64,000 nucleotides of DNA, taken from Nereocystis luetkeana (Eukaryota; Sar; Phaeophyceae; Laminariales; Laminariaceae). Each line of letters begins with the position of its first letter. The first letter of the stretch is position 1. Below, piece after piece: positions 47,201 through 55,689 of this stretch. The translations under genes were made by a program, and so were the position numbers. The stretch spans positions 1,694,501 to 1,758,500 of the forward strand of contig JARUPZ010000034.1 of assembly GCA_031213475.1 (NCBI GenBank), given 5' to 3'. The notes below the pieces were generated by a model. It did no database searches and was not told the origin of the DNA. It saw only the letters and a program-made list of their open reading frames with translations.

Positions 47201-50200
47201 CTACAGATAGATCATCTAGAGCATCTACAGATAGATCATGCAGATCCTAACCTTCCGGTATGAGATGCTGTAAGGGATCTGTACAGTACAGACCCAACCC
47301 CGGAAACCTGTGCTACATAGGTCATACGCATTTTATGCGGCTCCCATCCGGCAACATATTTTCTACTGTACATCATACGGACCAGCTCGTAGGTGGCTAA
47401 CCCAACCGACCTGCCGACCAAGGGTCAGAATAATTAGTGGCAATTTGTGAAATCCCGTCGACTCACAGCTCCAGTAACGACACATGAACAGGGCTGGAAA
47501 TACCGCACGCCTCAGACAGAACAGATAGATCATTCCCACAGCTCATCATCAAAATATTTCACGGAAGGTAGATAGATCCCTCATATGATCTGTGTGATCT
47601 AGCTCGTGTTGCCGGGGGGGAGCCGTACACCGGTAGTCTGCATCATCAAGCACATGCTTCCTAGGTTCGATATGTAGTGTATAGATCCTGCACAACCTCT
47701 CACAACGGCAGATGAATAACTATATAATCTATCTGAAGACAGATCATCATCCATCAGATAGATCATGATCCGTCAGAGGTGATGGGAACAAGACTCACGG
47801 GGCATCGTCGCCGACCACAGGGTGGTCTGCTTGTTGTCCGGCATCTCCTTGAAGATTTCCTCCACAGGCTCCTGGAAGCCCATCTGAAGCATCAGGTCCG
47901 CCTCGTCCAGCACGCAGAACTGAATCTCGCTCTGCAACGGAGACCAATCAACGTGAACACAAAGAAAGAAGGGTCGAAAAATTAGCGTCAAGAAAAAAAA
48001 GGGTCGGCCAATCATCGTGAAGAAAAAAAGAAGAAAAACTACAGCACGTACGTACGTGTGTACGTACGTAGCGCTCACCAGGTTCAGGTTGCCCTGGCCG
48101 ATGTGGTCGATGATGCGACCGGGTGTGCCGACGATGATGTCAACGCCCCGTCGCATCTCCCCGATCTGAGGTCCGAGGGCAGTGCCTCCGTACACGGCAA
48201 GAGAGGAAAGCTCCGGGGCGATGCGGTTGAACTCGCGCTCCACCTGCTCGCAAAAAACGCCACGAGAAATGGGAGGAACAGGAAAAGGGGAACGAGGAGA
48301 AGCGCTGGTGATTTTGGGGTATTTTAGTAGTTGGGGGGGGTGGTGAAGAGAGGAGGAGGAGGAGGAGGAGGAGGAGAGAGGTAGTTGTAGGGTAGTACCG
48401 TAGTTGTGTTTGTGCAGCAGCAACAGCAACAGCGGCATGAGCATCGACAACTACTATGAAGTACCACGACAATGACGACAACAACACCATCACCACCACA
48501 CAACACCACTACTACCTCCACAAACCAGCAGCACCAACAGCATCAACTACAGACGCAGCAACGTACCGTCAGACAACAACCACCCCTACTACCCCCACAA
48601 ACCAGCACCACCAACAGCATCAACTACAGACGCAGCAACGTACCGTCAGACAACAACAACAACAACAACAACAATTACTACTACCGCAACCACCATCAAC
48701 GCCGCCACCATCACCACCACCACAATCAGTACCTGTTTGGCCAGCTCTCGCGTAGGCGCGACGCAGATGGCGCGTGGCAGGCGTCCCCGTGCCCCCCTGC
48801 TGAAATGCCTCCCCCGTCCTCCCCTCTGGCTCTGCACTGCCTCTCCCTGGCTCTGTCGTGTCAATGTCAACAGAGCAAGCAGGAGCGCCACAATGAAAAT
48901 TCGGGGTCAGGGTTCCGGGTTCGCAAGGCAAAAGAGTAGATACCCAGAAGGAGGTGAGGCAAGGGCAAAAGCCTATATTGGGGTGGGACAAGGCAAGAAT
49001 ACATCCGGGTTGACAAGGCGAGCTTCTATAGGTAGATAAGAGTGAAGCAAGGCCAAGGCTGCATAGGGATAACGCGAAGGCGAGCCTATGTCGCGGTAAG
49101 GCAAGGCGAGGCTACATTCGGGTAAGGCAAGGTTAGCTATATAAATTAGGGTAAGGCAAGGCCGTATAGGGTGGGACAACGAACGGCTGTACGACAAAAG
49201 TTTTTGATAGATAGTCAGTTAGGAGATATGTAAGGGTAATGCAGGCAACATAGAATTTTATAGGGGTAAGGCAAGGCACCCACATTTACTATTTTCATAC
49301 CCCCCCGCCCCCCATTTCCCATAAATACGTAGGAAGTACAAGCAATTCCAAATTATCTGTTGCAAGATTTACACATTCACATACTTCGAGCATTTACACA
49401 TCATACCTAGTTTCCACGTTTCCATATTTTCCGCACCCCATGTATACTTGACGGTCGAGCACTTCGATATGCCCAAGATGCCATACTTCCTAGGTTTACA
49501 TACTATAGTTCCAAATTCTCGATATTTCCCATGGTTTACCTGACGGTCGAGCGCCTCGATGATCGGGATCGCGAACGCCAAGGTCTTTCCAGATCCCGTC
49601 CTGCTCTTGCACATGAGGTCCTGCCCATTTACCACCTGCCCAAGGGATCACAAAACAGCAGCGTCACCAACACGAGAAAAAAAAACGAGGAGTGAAGCAA
49701 CCCACAGCACAGCACAGACAGATCATGATCTATCTGATTTGTCTACTGTAGCGCACAGACAGATCATGATCTATCTGATATGTCTACTATAGATCATCTA
49801 GTTCCTCAGCTGCCGTTGTGAGATGCCGTGCAGGATCTGTGCAGTACAGATCATCCAACCCACAGTAGATAACATGTCCCACGTAGACCATGCAGGTTAT
49901 ACAGCTCCCACCCGGCAACATGAGCTAGATTATACAGATCATGTAGATCAGGAGTTTACCTGCTCTGGAAGATCTAGATCATGAACTGTGGGAATAGATC
50001 ATCGAGAAAAAAATGATATGTCGATGATCTGTCCCATGCGCGAAACAATCAGTGCCGCGTGATATTTACTACGAGACTCTTTTACCACGGTCGCTGTATA
50101 TGCGCAAACCTACCCCTAACGCAAATATATCAATGAACTACTCGCAGAAACGGGAGTGCAGATACTGGTAGGTCTTAACGGGAGCCACCTCCCCCCCCCC

Positions 50201-51258
50201 CCTCTCTCTCCTCTCCAACCCCCCCCCTAATCGACTCGACCGCCCCGGCCCCAAACCCCGCTCACGTTCCCGCCCATTTCCATCCATCGCCCCCTCCCCC
50301 CGCTAAACCTCGCCATCCACCGACTCCCCCCCATCCCCTCGACCCCGCCGATCGTCCCCCTTCCGCCCTCCCACCCTCCACCCCCCCCCCATCTCCCTGC
50401 GGACATTCCCGACGCACCCCCCACCCTCCGGTCCCTCTCTGACCTTCTCGAAGCACTGCGCTTGAACGGGGAAGAACTTATCCACGCCGACCTTCCGCAG
50501 TTGTTGCTGCAGCCTCGGGTTCAAGCCGTACGAGTCGAAGTCCATGGGTTTCTATGTATAACAAGCGGTGATATGGAACGGGGGGTGGGGAGGGAGGTGG
50601 GAGGGAGGGAGGTCCACACAGAATTGAGGAACACTCCCGAAGTCCATGGGTTTCGTTCCGGTACACGAAAAATCAATCGATACGATTTCGAGATACATCG
50701 GTCGATCTATGCGATATCGATCGATAATCTACTGTACTTCGATACTCGTACTATGCCAATAAACGAAAAATCGATCGATACGATACCGATCCACGAAAAA
50801 TCAGCCGATACGATTTCGAGTTATGTCGGTCTTCCGCTGCGATATCATGCGATAAAATCGTTTCGTCCAAGTCGTCTATGAATAGCTCTGGTACCCCTCT
50901 TCCCCCCCCCCCAGGCCAAACGCCTCATCTCAACATCTACAGACATCTCACGCGCCCAGCAGCGGCTGGCGGCGCATCAATCGTTTCGTCAATGTTTACA
51001 TCGATACCGTCTACGTACCATAAGCTATACCCCCTCCCCCTCACCACTCCCGGAAACACAAAAAAGCCTATCTCAACATCAAGACCTCTCACCCCCTCCG
51101 GAGCAGCTGGCGGGGCGTCAATCGTTTCGTCCATGTCGATGTCCGTAGCGGTGTCCGTGTCGATGTCGTCTAGGTTTAACTCCAGGGCAGTCTTGGCGCG
51201 AACAGCGTCCAAGTCGTCGAGCAGGCTGGACAGCGTGCTCTCCTCGTCAGAGTCAATG
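34180..51258 (-). CDS. DEAD-box ATP-dependent RNA helicase, DDX21/RH7 type, with C-terminal RGG tail
   Basis: Sixteen minus-strand exons are supported: 51093-51258, 50444-50551, 49540-49635, 48733-48831, 48079-48243, 47799-47931, 46313-46506, 44821-44952, 44007-44093, 42838-42927, 41259-41381, 40729-40902, 39117-39235, 37986-38036 (tentative), 35909-36196 (start tentative) and 34180-34246 (stop TAA 34180-34182). All borders are GT-AG, and phases match from the first exon through 39117. Order in the protein: acidic Asp/Glu-rich lead; Q motif (FFPVQAQ); motif I (SRTGSGKT); Ia (APTRELAKQ); GG and TPGR ([10 protein letters not shown]); DEAD box (VLDEADLML); SAT (LWSATMP); IV (SIVFTQTKAE); V ([14 protein letters not shown]); VI ([10 protein letters not shown]); a GUCT-like region; a Gly/Arg tail ending GGGRNY. 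The family unwinds RNA in ribosome biogenesis or organelle RNA processing. The first exon(s) with the start codon were not found. Exon 13 ends in phase 2 while exon 14 reads in phase 0, so one small exon or border is unresolved. Confidence 0.92.
34481..35184 (+). mobile_element. 0.7-kb TIR element, copy 1 (non-autonomous DNA transposon)
   Basis: Ends are inverted: GTTGTTTCCCATGCGGTTC at the left, CGAACCGCGTAGGAAACAAC at the right. The second copy at 53461-54237 lies in the opposite orientation and shares internal blocks such as CTTGGTCTCTAGGCCCGAGC. No transposase frame. Sits in the last helicase intron. Confidence 0.8.
35280..35350 (+). repeat. Short tandem duplication
   Basis: GCTGAGGCGTCTTTTTACTC near 35275 and GCTGAGGCGTCTCTCTACTC near 35324 are two tandem units of about 50 bp. 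Confidence 0.55.
35531..35675 (+). repeat. GATC-rich dispersed repeat, copy 2
   Basis: GATCTGTATGATATATC, AGCTCATGTTGCCGGGTGGG, ACACGTTTCCAGGG, a GATCTGTACAGTACAGATCC hairpin, GGCACAACCTCTCA. Helicase intron. Confidence 0.7.
35691..35823 (+). mobile_element. MITE family A, copy 7, with internal duplication
   Basis: Intact ends and TA flanks. The segment TTAGTAAAAATGGTTAAACA is present twice in tandem, making the copy about 24 bp longer. Helicase intron. Confidence 0.95.
35909..36196 (-). other. Helicase exon with end of GUCT-like region and RGG repeats
   Basis: Reads [20 protein letters not shown] and then [14 protein letters not shown] repeats with Tyr. Too C-rich on the plus strand for ordinary gene finding. 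The acceptor is either at 36197-36198 (before [10 protein letters not shown]) or at 36164-36165 (before VTIPDK). Confidence 0.75.
36197..37270 (-). repeat. TTGG/GGTTGA low-complexity tracts
   Basis: Long TTGGTTGG-type stretches at about 36180-36520 and 36850-37060, in a helicase intron. The long Asn/Thr/Gln/Pro frame on the minus strand (36166-36786) is a by-product. More of the same lies at 37430-37570 and 37780-37870. Confidence 0.8.
37274..37382 (+). mobile_element. MITE family A, copy 8
   Basis: TA, TTACGGGGGGGCATAGTTAA, GGACCAAATCTTGTTAG ... GGTCCTGTTAACTATGGTCC, CCCGTAA, TA. Helicase intron. Confidence 0.95.
38185..38244 (+). repeat. (CAA)n microsatellite
   Basis: About 20 CAA units, uninterrupted. 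Helicase intron. Confidence 0.95.
38575..38735 (+). repeat. Tandem duplication, about 80-bp unit
   Basis: GTTTGGGGGTTTCCGTTAAT, GGTGGGCATTTTCAATTCGG is followed by GTTTGGGTGTTTTGGGCTTT, CCGTTGATGCGGTAGGCGTT. Helicase intron. Confidence 0.6.
39319..39384 (+). repeat. Short dispersed repeat after a G tract, pair with 43083-43148
   Basis: Both copies follow a long G run and read ACTC..TTGTTGCTTGCCT, GTCAT.TGACCA.TGACCAC and CCCTTTCGAGACGGAG. Helicase intron. Confidence 0.75.
39884..39970 (+). mobile_element. MITE family B, copy 3
   Basis: CTGCAGACCCGTTCGGGGGA, CAAACCAGTCAAATTTCAAG, TCTCAAAACGAGACTGCA. The left end is degraded. Helicase intron. Confidence 0.7.
40267..40361 (+). mobile_element. 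MITE family A, copy 9 (right end deleted)
   Basis: Left half intact (TTACGGGAGACCATAGTAAA, GGACCAAATATTGTTGATAA). The right terminal repeat is shortened to GCCGTAGGCCCCCCCCGTGA. Helicase intron. Confidence 0.85.
41856..41964 (-). mobile_element. MITE family A, copy 10
   Basis: Reverse orientation (GGACCTATGGTACACATAAA near the left). TA flanks kept. Only 13 bp from copy 11. Helicase intron. Confidence 0.95.
41978..42088 (+). mobile_element. MITE family A, copy 11
   Basis: TATCACGGGGGAGCATAGTA, GGACCAAATATTGTTGG ... GTCCTATTTAATATGGTCCC, CCCGTAAATA. Helicase intron. Confidence 0.9.
42580..42730 (+). repeat. Tandem direct repeat, two units of about 77 bp
   Basis: GGACCGTTTGTGCACTAATG, GTCATTGTATTTATGGACAG is repeated as GGTCCGTTCGTACACTAACA, GTCATTATATTTATGGACAG. 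Helicase intron, next to a G tract of about 21 Gs (42736-42756). Confidence 0.8.
42986..43148 (+). repeat. G-tract-bounded repeat fragments, copy 6
   Basis: Three G tracts (about 42995-43019, 43063-43080 and the left start) delimit a short piece carrying TGCATGGTCCTAGTCGTATG and a second piece matching 39319-39384. It runs directly into MITE copy 12. Helicase intron. Confidence 0.65.
43141..43248 (+). mobile_element. MITE family A, copy 12 (left end lost)
   Basis: Starts at CGGAGGGCCATAGTTAATAG without TTACGGGG. The right end GGTCCCCCCGTAATA is intact. The left junction is fused to the G-tract repeat piece. Helicase intron. Confidence 0.9.
43299..43379 (+). mobile_element. Small palindromic element with ACCACTCTGT ends
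   Basis: Inverted ends ACCACTCTGTCCC and GGAACAGAGTGGT flank a 55-bp middle. Isolated ACCACTCTGT motifs occur at about 3384, 16303 and 55266. Helicase intron. Confidence 0.55.
43395..43635 (+). repeat. G-tract-bounded dispersed repeat, copy 7 (diverged)
   Basis: CATGGATGGCAGCAGTCGCA, GGGACGGAGCGCGTCGGG, GAAGCGCCGTGAGGTGTTC and GGGCAAGCTGCAT keep the family order. Ends at a G run (43620-43633). Helicase intron. Confidence 0.7.
44145..44405 (+). repeat. (AAACGR)n low-complexity tract
   Basis: ACGAAACG and AACGGAACG-type units repeated with drift over about 260 bp, in a helicase intron. Thr/Arg/Asn-rich frames are by-products. Confidence 0.85.
45199..45277 (+). mobile_element. MITE family B, copy 4
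   Basis: TTAGGACCGCAGTCTCCTTT at the left and AACGAGACTGCGGCCCTAA at the right; middle ACTTAGAATTCGAGTGGTTT. Helicase intron. Confidence 0.8.
45694..45833. mobile_element. Foldback element with a perfect 19-bp inner palindrome
   Basis: Inner arms GGAACTCATTCCATAAATC (45729-45747) and its exact reverse complement (45756-45774) surround an 8-base loop. Outer, imperfect arms AGTCTGTTTCCGACAAATG and CATTGTCGGGGACAAACAGA extend the inverted structure to about 140 bp. Helicase intron. Confidence 0.75.
47126..47395 (-). repeat. GATC-rich dispersed repeat, copy 3
   Basis: Reverse-strand copy with a long GATAGATCATC tract at its outer side and a GATCTGTACAGTACAGA hairpin. Helicase intron. Confidence 0.7.
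47525..47775 (+). repeat. GATC-rich dispersed repeat, copy 4
   Basis: GATCTGTGTGATCTAGCTCG, TGTTGCCGGGGGGGAGCCGT, CTTCCTAGGTTCGAT, TGCACAACCTCTCACAACGG, then GATAGATCATGATC. Lies head-to-head with copy 3 in the same helicase intron. Confidence 0.7.
48345..48732 (+). repeat. GGA and ACA/CAC low-complexity tracts
   Basis: GAGGAGGAGG at 48348-48376, then A/C-rich DNA. The segment CAGCACCAACAGCATCAACT and following bases near 48528-48580 is duplicated near 48604-48655. Helicase intron. Confidence 0.75.
48945..49290 (+). repeat. Minisatellite-like GGTAAGGCAAGGC array
   Basis: About eight diverged units of 35 to 45 bp built around GGGTAAGGCAAGGC plus TA-rich spacers. Helicase intron. Confidence 0.7.
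49715..50030 (-). repeat. GATC-rich dispersed repeat, copy 5
   Basis: Contains two tandem AGACAGATCATGATCTATCT palindromes, GGATCTGTGCAGTACAGATC, and CTCCCACCCGGCAACATGAG. Helicase intron. Confidence 0.75.
50926..51015 (-). repeat. Duplicated end of the acidic helicase exon, with its splice donor
   Basis: Matches the 3' end of exon 51093-51258 and the start of its intron: [11 protein letters not shown] is repeated, followed by GTGAGA in both. An upstream AG would open this copy only in phase 2, which does not fit the neighbouring exons. It is therefore probably a pseudo-exon. Confidence 0.65.
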
Positions 51259-52947
51259 CTGCCGTCCGTTTCCAGACGATCAACAAACAAACAAAAAAAA
51301 CATAAGTTGAAGCACAAGCAGGTTTACAAACTGAGAATGAAACAAAAAGGAGGGTGCGGCGTAACGTACTATAAAGGATATTCGCATGTACTGTATACAT
51401 TTGGAAGCGAAATTAAAGCACTCTGGCCGAAAAGAAAATTTATTATTAATATCAGACAAACGATTCTTATATTATCGGCCAACGTAGCAACAGTAACAAT
51501 GGTATCATTATTAAAAACGCCCCCCCCCCCCCTCCCCCCCCCCCCCGAACGCTACGATTTCGCAGGCGCAAAAATACGCCCCGGGGCGGTTACCCTGTGA
51601 CCGGGGGGGATTCTGAACACCATACTTTGGACCTTCTCGAATCCCGGGGCATGACAAAAAAGCAAGGAAAAAAACGCGACCTCAGGAGAGAAACAAAAAC
51701 AAAGCGGGGGGGGGGGGGCTAGAAAAGCGAATAAATACAACCAAACATGAAAAAAAAAACACACACACACACAGAGACCTGTCACACACACATCAACAGA
51801 ACAGCAGCAGCAGGTGTTGGTGACGTCGCGATCCAGCAGGACCGACGAGGCGCCCAGCACCGTCTAAAGCACGGACGACTACCAGGTGGAGGTACCTGGT
51901 ACGTACTACAAAACTCTTGGGGAAGGCTGCGTCGTACTGACGAAGCGGCGCCTACGAGGGAGGGAGGGTGGGCTAGCGCCCGCTCCCGCGCCTGCTCTGT
52001 GCTCAGCTGGATACTTCTGTTTCGCTGTGGTGCAAATCATGTACCTACCAGGTATGTATCTACCGGTATGTCAACATTCCTACTCCTGCATCGGAAACAG
52101 CTCCGTTTCCTCCATTCAAAGGGCGCTTGTCAACCCGGCCCCAAGGCGTTTACCCCAAACAAATAAAAGCGAGGGTTGGGGGTGGGGGGGCGGGGCATTT
52201 GCCGTGTGGTCAGGGCGCTTTCGCATAACTTAGTTTTTTATAAATAGGGGGGGGGGGGGGGGGGGGCGTTCAATTCAGTTTTTTTTTTTCTCGTTTTCCT
52301 TGAAAATAGCGCCCCGGGGGGGTATACTACGACAAGGGTGTCTACTGTTTGCGGGTGGGCTATTGTCATAATCAGAACCCACGATGGACCTAAAAAAAAC
52401 ATTTTCCCACCATCATTACACACCACATCTGATTCTGATTACCGTATGACACACTATCACACCGGGTGGTAAGATAGCACACCCCCTCGGAAGAACTTCC
52501 AAGCTGGTTTGCTCGAAAACGGAGAGAGTATCAACGCTGAGCGAGGTGTCTTACGGAAGAACGGCAGGATATCTTCCCAACGTCGCCAACTCGTCTCCCC
52601 AAATTCGGAAAATAAATCATTATTCCCCCATACGATGGGACGATATTTGTTGCGTCCCTCTTTTGCGTAAGGAATACGCTCGTATTGCAAACCAACACGG
52701 GAACAGGTACATAACTACTCGGACCTGAGGTCCTCCACACAAATTATGGCTGCGCTTGACTCCCAGCAAAACCCGCGTCCACAAGATCACGACGGTCTGC
52801 CTTGGAAACTGAAACGGCGAATCCCTGATTAGTGAGCACGTCGGGACACGAAAAAATTCGTCTCCCCGAATCGAGAAAAAAATGGAATACATTTATTCCG
52901 ACTGCTGTGTCATAGGCTGCGCCGCTTAGTGCTTGTACTATTAATAC
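51259..52947. other. Probable 5' region of the helicase gene; start exon not found
   Basis: The upstream exon that must supply two bases before 51258 is not recognisable. The stretch has long C and G tracts (about 51522-51546, 51704-51718, 52248-52266), TACCWGGTA motifs at 51893 and 52046, and a repeat at about 52450-52560. Confidence 0.4.
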
Positions 52948-53370
52948 TATTACGGGGGACAATAGTTAACAGGACCTATGGTACACATAAAAACCTATGT
53001 GTTTAACCATTTTTACGAACAATATTTGGTCCTGTTAACTATGGCCCCCCGTAATATAAAAATGGGTGAAATACATTATTTGTCGCTGTGTGTGCCCCCC
53101 TCATTTCGTAGAAACTGGTCTCCGAAATTCGTCACATATACGGCATCACACTATAAGACTATCACACTGGGTGCTAAGATAACACACCCCCTTGGACGAT
53201 TTTCGAAGCTGGGCTTCTCTCGACAAAGGGGAGGGCGTACTGAATTCGACGAGCGATGCGTCGATGCAACCTTCTCGACGAAATAGTTTCCAAGCCATCA
53301 TTTTCGTTGTGTGTGCCCCATTTGTTTTGGAGAAAACAGGGTCTGAAATTCGTCCCAGGGTGTCTTAGGT
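52450..53370 (+). repeat. Duplicated segment, two diverged copies around MITE copy 13
   Basis: ACTATCACACCGGGTGGTAA, GATAGCACACCCCCTCGGA (about 52453) recurs as ACTATCACACTGGGTGCTAA, GATAACACACCCCCTTGGA (about 53156). A TGTGTGCCCC ... GAAATTCGTC block is found at about 53088-53135 and 53310-53361. Confidence 0.65.
52948..53056 (-). mobile_element. MITE family A, copy 13
   Basis: Reverse orientation: TTACGGGGGACAATAGTTAA, GGACCTATGGTACACATAAA ... AATATTTGGTCCTGTTAACT, CCCCCCGTAA, TA on both sides. Confidence 0.95.
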
Positions 53371-53460
53371 GTGTTATACCAGGTATTGATTAGAGTATAC
53401 TGTAAAGGGTGTCTTATGTACGTGTGTCATCTTGTGTTACACGCCGGTACTATCAAGGCT

Positions 53461-54237
53461 GTTTCCCATGCGGTTCGATTTCGAGCTACAGACTACCTGG
53501 TAGTATTTTTCGATATCAAAAATGAATGATCCTGCTCATGCAGTCCAAATATGGAAAATCCGACCGGAAGTTTTTCGATTTGAAAATCCGATGACCCAAG
53601 TCGTCGGATTTTGGCCCAAAATCCCGCGACCTGGAGCATCAGGTTTTCAAATCGAAGAAGGGCATGCTCTCCAAATTCATAATGTTATCCACGACAACAA
53701 TAAACAGCAGCAGAACTCGATGAGTTGGATGGTGACACAGCTGTACAGCGACGTTGCTTCGCGCCCGGCGCTCGGGCGGCGCGTCCCTCCGTGGCCAGAC
53801 TACAATCGCCTGGCGCGGGCTCGGGCCTAGAGACCAAGAGAAGCACACTCGGCACGCACCTCTCCGTGGATACGTACGAGTACTCGTAGACTACACTGCT
53901 GTACAGCAGCAGCAGTCAGTCACAAAATGGAACATAAAATACCGAGACAGGTTAGCTTGGCTCTAGCGCACTCGCCACGTCTCTTTGCCGCCAGACCAGA
54001 GGCAGTCTGTCTTGGCTCGGACGCTCGGGTCCAACGCGTAGGGCAGCGCACCCAGCGCGTCTCTTCGTGGCGCCAGACCATAAAAACAGCAGTTGGTCTC
54101 GGCGTTTTCTCGAATCCAAACACACACAATAAATCTGATTTTTCCGCATAGGGAGACTGTTTCGATTTGCCAACTTCACAACTGAAAATGCGATTGGGTC
54201 AAAATCTGAAGCTCAAAAATCGAACAGCATAGGAAAC
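53461..54237 (-). mobile_element. 0.7-kb TIR element, copy 2
   Basis: Ends GTTTCCCATGCGGTTCGATT and AATCGAACAGCATAGGAAAC are inverted. Internal order is reversed relative to 34481-35184 (GGGCTCGGGCCTAGAGACCA here). It carries TACCTGGTA at 53494, where copy 1 lacks it. Confidence 0.8.
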
Positions 54238-55680
54238 GGCCTAATACTATTCCCCCCGTATAAGCAGTATTACGGTAATAACCACGTAATACGTAGCATC
54301 ATAACGGTAAGGGCCCCTCTTATCGAGAAACTTTTTTTTATGATACTCCGCCAATACGTTTTTCGTTTGAAACGATTTGCATCTGATTGGCCGAAGAATG
54401 AATCACCAAGCAGGCATTTTGACTTTTGATTCGACTAAAACGATAAAAAAGAATTTTGGGGCTTATTTTCTCTTCGTGTTATTCAATTTGGGGAGCTTGT
54501 CCAAGTCGACGTGGCACGTTCCTGAAACCGAAGCAAGTAACGCAAAAAATGAGCCATGTCGTCTACTGCTTCACAGGTAAGATCCACCATTCCCTAGAGA
54601 CAGAACCACCGGAGCAGCCGCAGCGCGAGATCCGACCGCCCCTAGCACAGAGTAGACCATCCGCGGTGCCTCAAAAAATTACAAGGTCGTCGCAAACCTA
54701 GTTTTCATTCCTCTTTGCCTCTCATACTACACGAGCACCGACCAGGTCACGACTTTGCTCAGAAGTTCGATCGCCGTATCCCCGTCGCTGCTGCCAGCGT
54801 GGGATTTCGGGGCTGCGCCAGCCACCCAACGCGCCCCAAGAGCGATAGCCTCTTCGGCGGTGTCGGCAGAAACAATCGGCCGCTGACCGCGGCACCCCGG
54901 GGAGGACGCGGACCGTCGCTCGCCTCGTTGGTTGCGCTTGGGTGTTCGTTGACCCTTGTGCGTCGTTCGATTTTTCCAGCAAAATACGCCACGATATTCC
55001 TCGATAGGACCCACAGGCAATGTTTTCGCGAAATTCGATTTAAATCAAATCAAATTCATTTTTTCCCATTTGATTATCATGAAAATAAATCTGGTCAAGA
55101 CGAGCCCTACTAACCCCATAATACGTTCCAGGTACCAGGTATATACGTATGATAGCAGTATTCCGCGACTAATAATAATTACTGCAATACGCATGATGGC
55201 GGTTACGTGATACCACGTACCACGTACCTTTGCGTTCCTTCCGGAAGGTCCACCGACATGTAGATACCACTCTGTACCGAGGTATAAATGCCATTTGTAC
55301 TGGATGTTGCTGTGGAAAAGTTTCTTATTTTCCGGACAGAGGGGTAATAGTATACCTGGTACCTGTTATACAATAGGCGCCAGCAGTTAAGAAACATCAT
55401 GTTGAGAAAAATAGGCTCCGATCGGTACGAACATCAAGAAAAGTGGTTTAAGAAACACGGCTCAACAGCAGTCGGATCAACTCTAAACTCTAAACTGTGA
55501 ATCCTACCTGGTACACAAAAAGAGTTTACCTGGTACACAAAAAGAGTTAGATCAAGATCAGAGAAAAAATAAGACATTAAGCCTAAACACAAAATTGAGG
55601 ATTCTCAACTCCGGGCGCCCACTTTGAATACTGCTGTATATATAGATATATATACAATGAATCTCGGCCGCTGTGAGCGA
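54238..55680. other. Mostly non-coding; possible minus-strand 3' exon at 54727-54880
   Basis: On the minus strand a frame ending at TAG 54727-54729 reads RPIVSADTAEEAIALGARW, then AGAAPKSHAGSSDGDTAIEL. It is protein-like, after an AG near 54887. I do not recognise it. It could be the last exon of the gene that may start at 59059, but the connection is not shown. Five TACCWGGTA motifs lie at 55133-55535. Confidence 0.3.
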
Positions 55681-55689
55681 ACCCTAAAA

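Noticed and set aside
50227..50545. Gly-rich minus-strand frames downstream of the Q-motif exon
   Set aside because: Only 50444-50551 is exon. The Gly-rich remainder comes from C/T-rich intron DNA after a GTCAGA donor.
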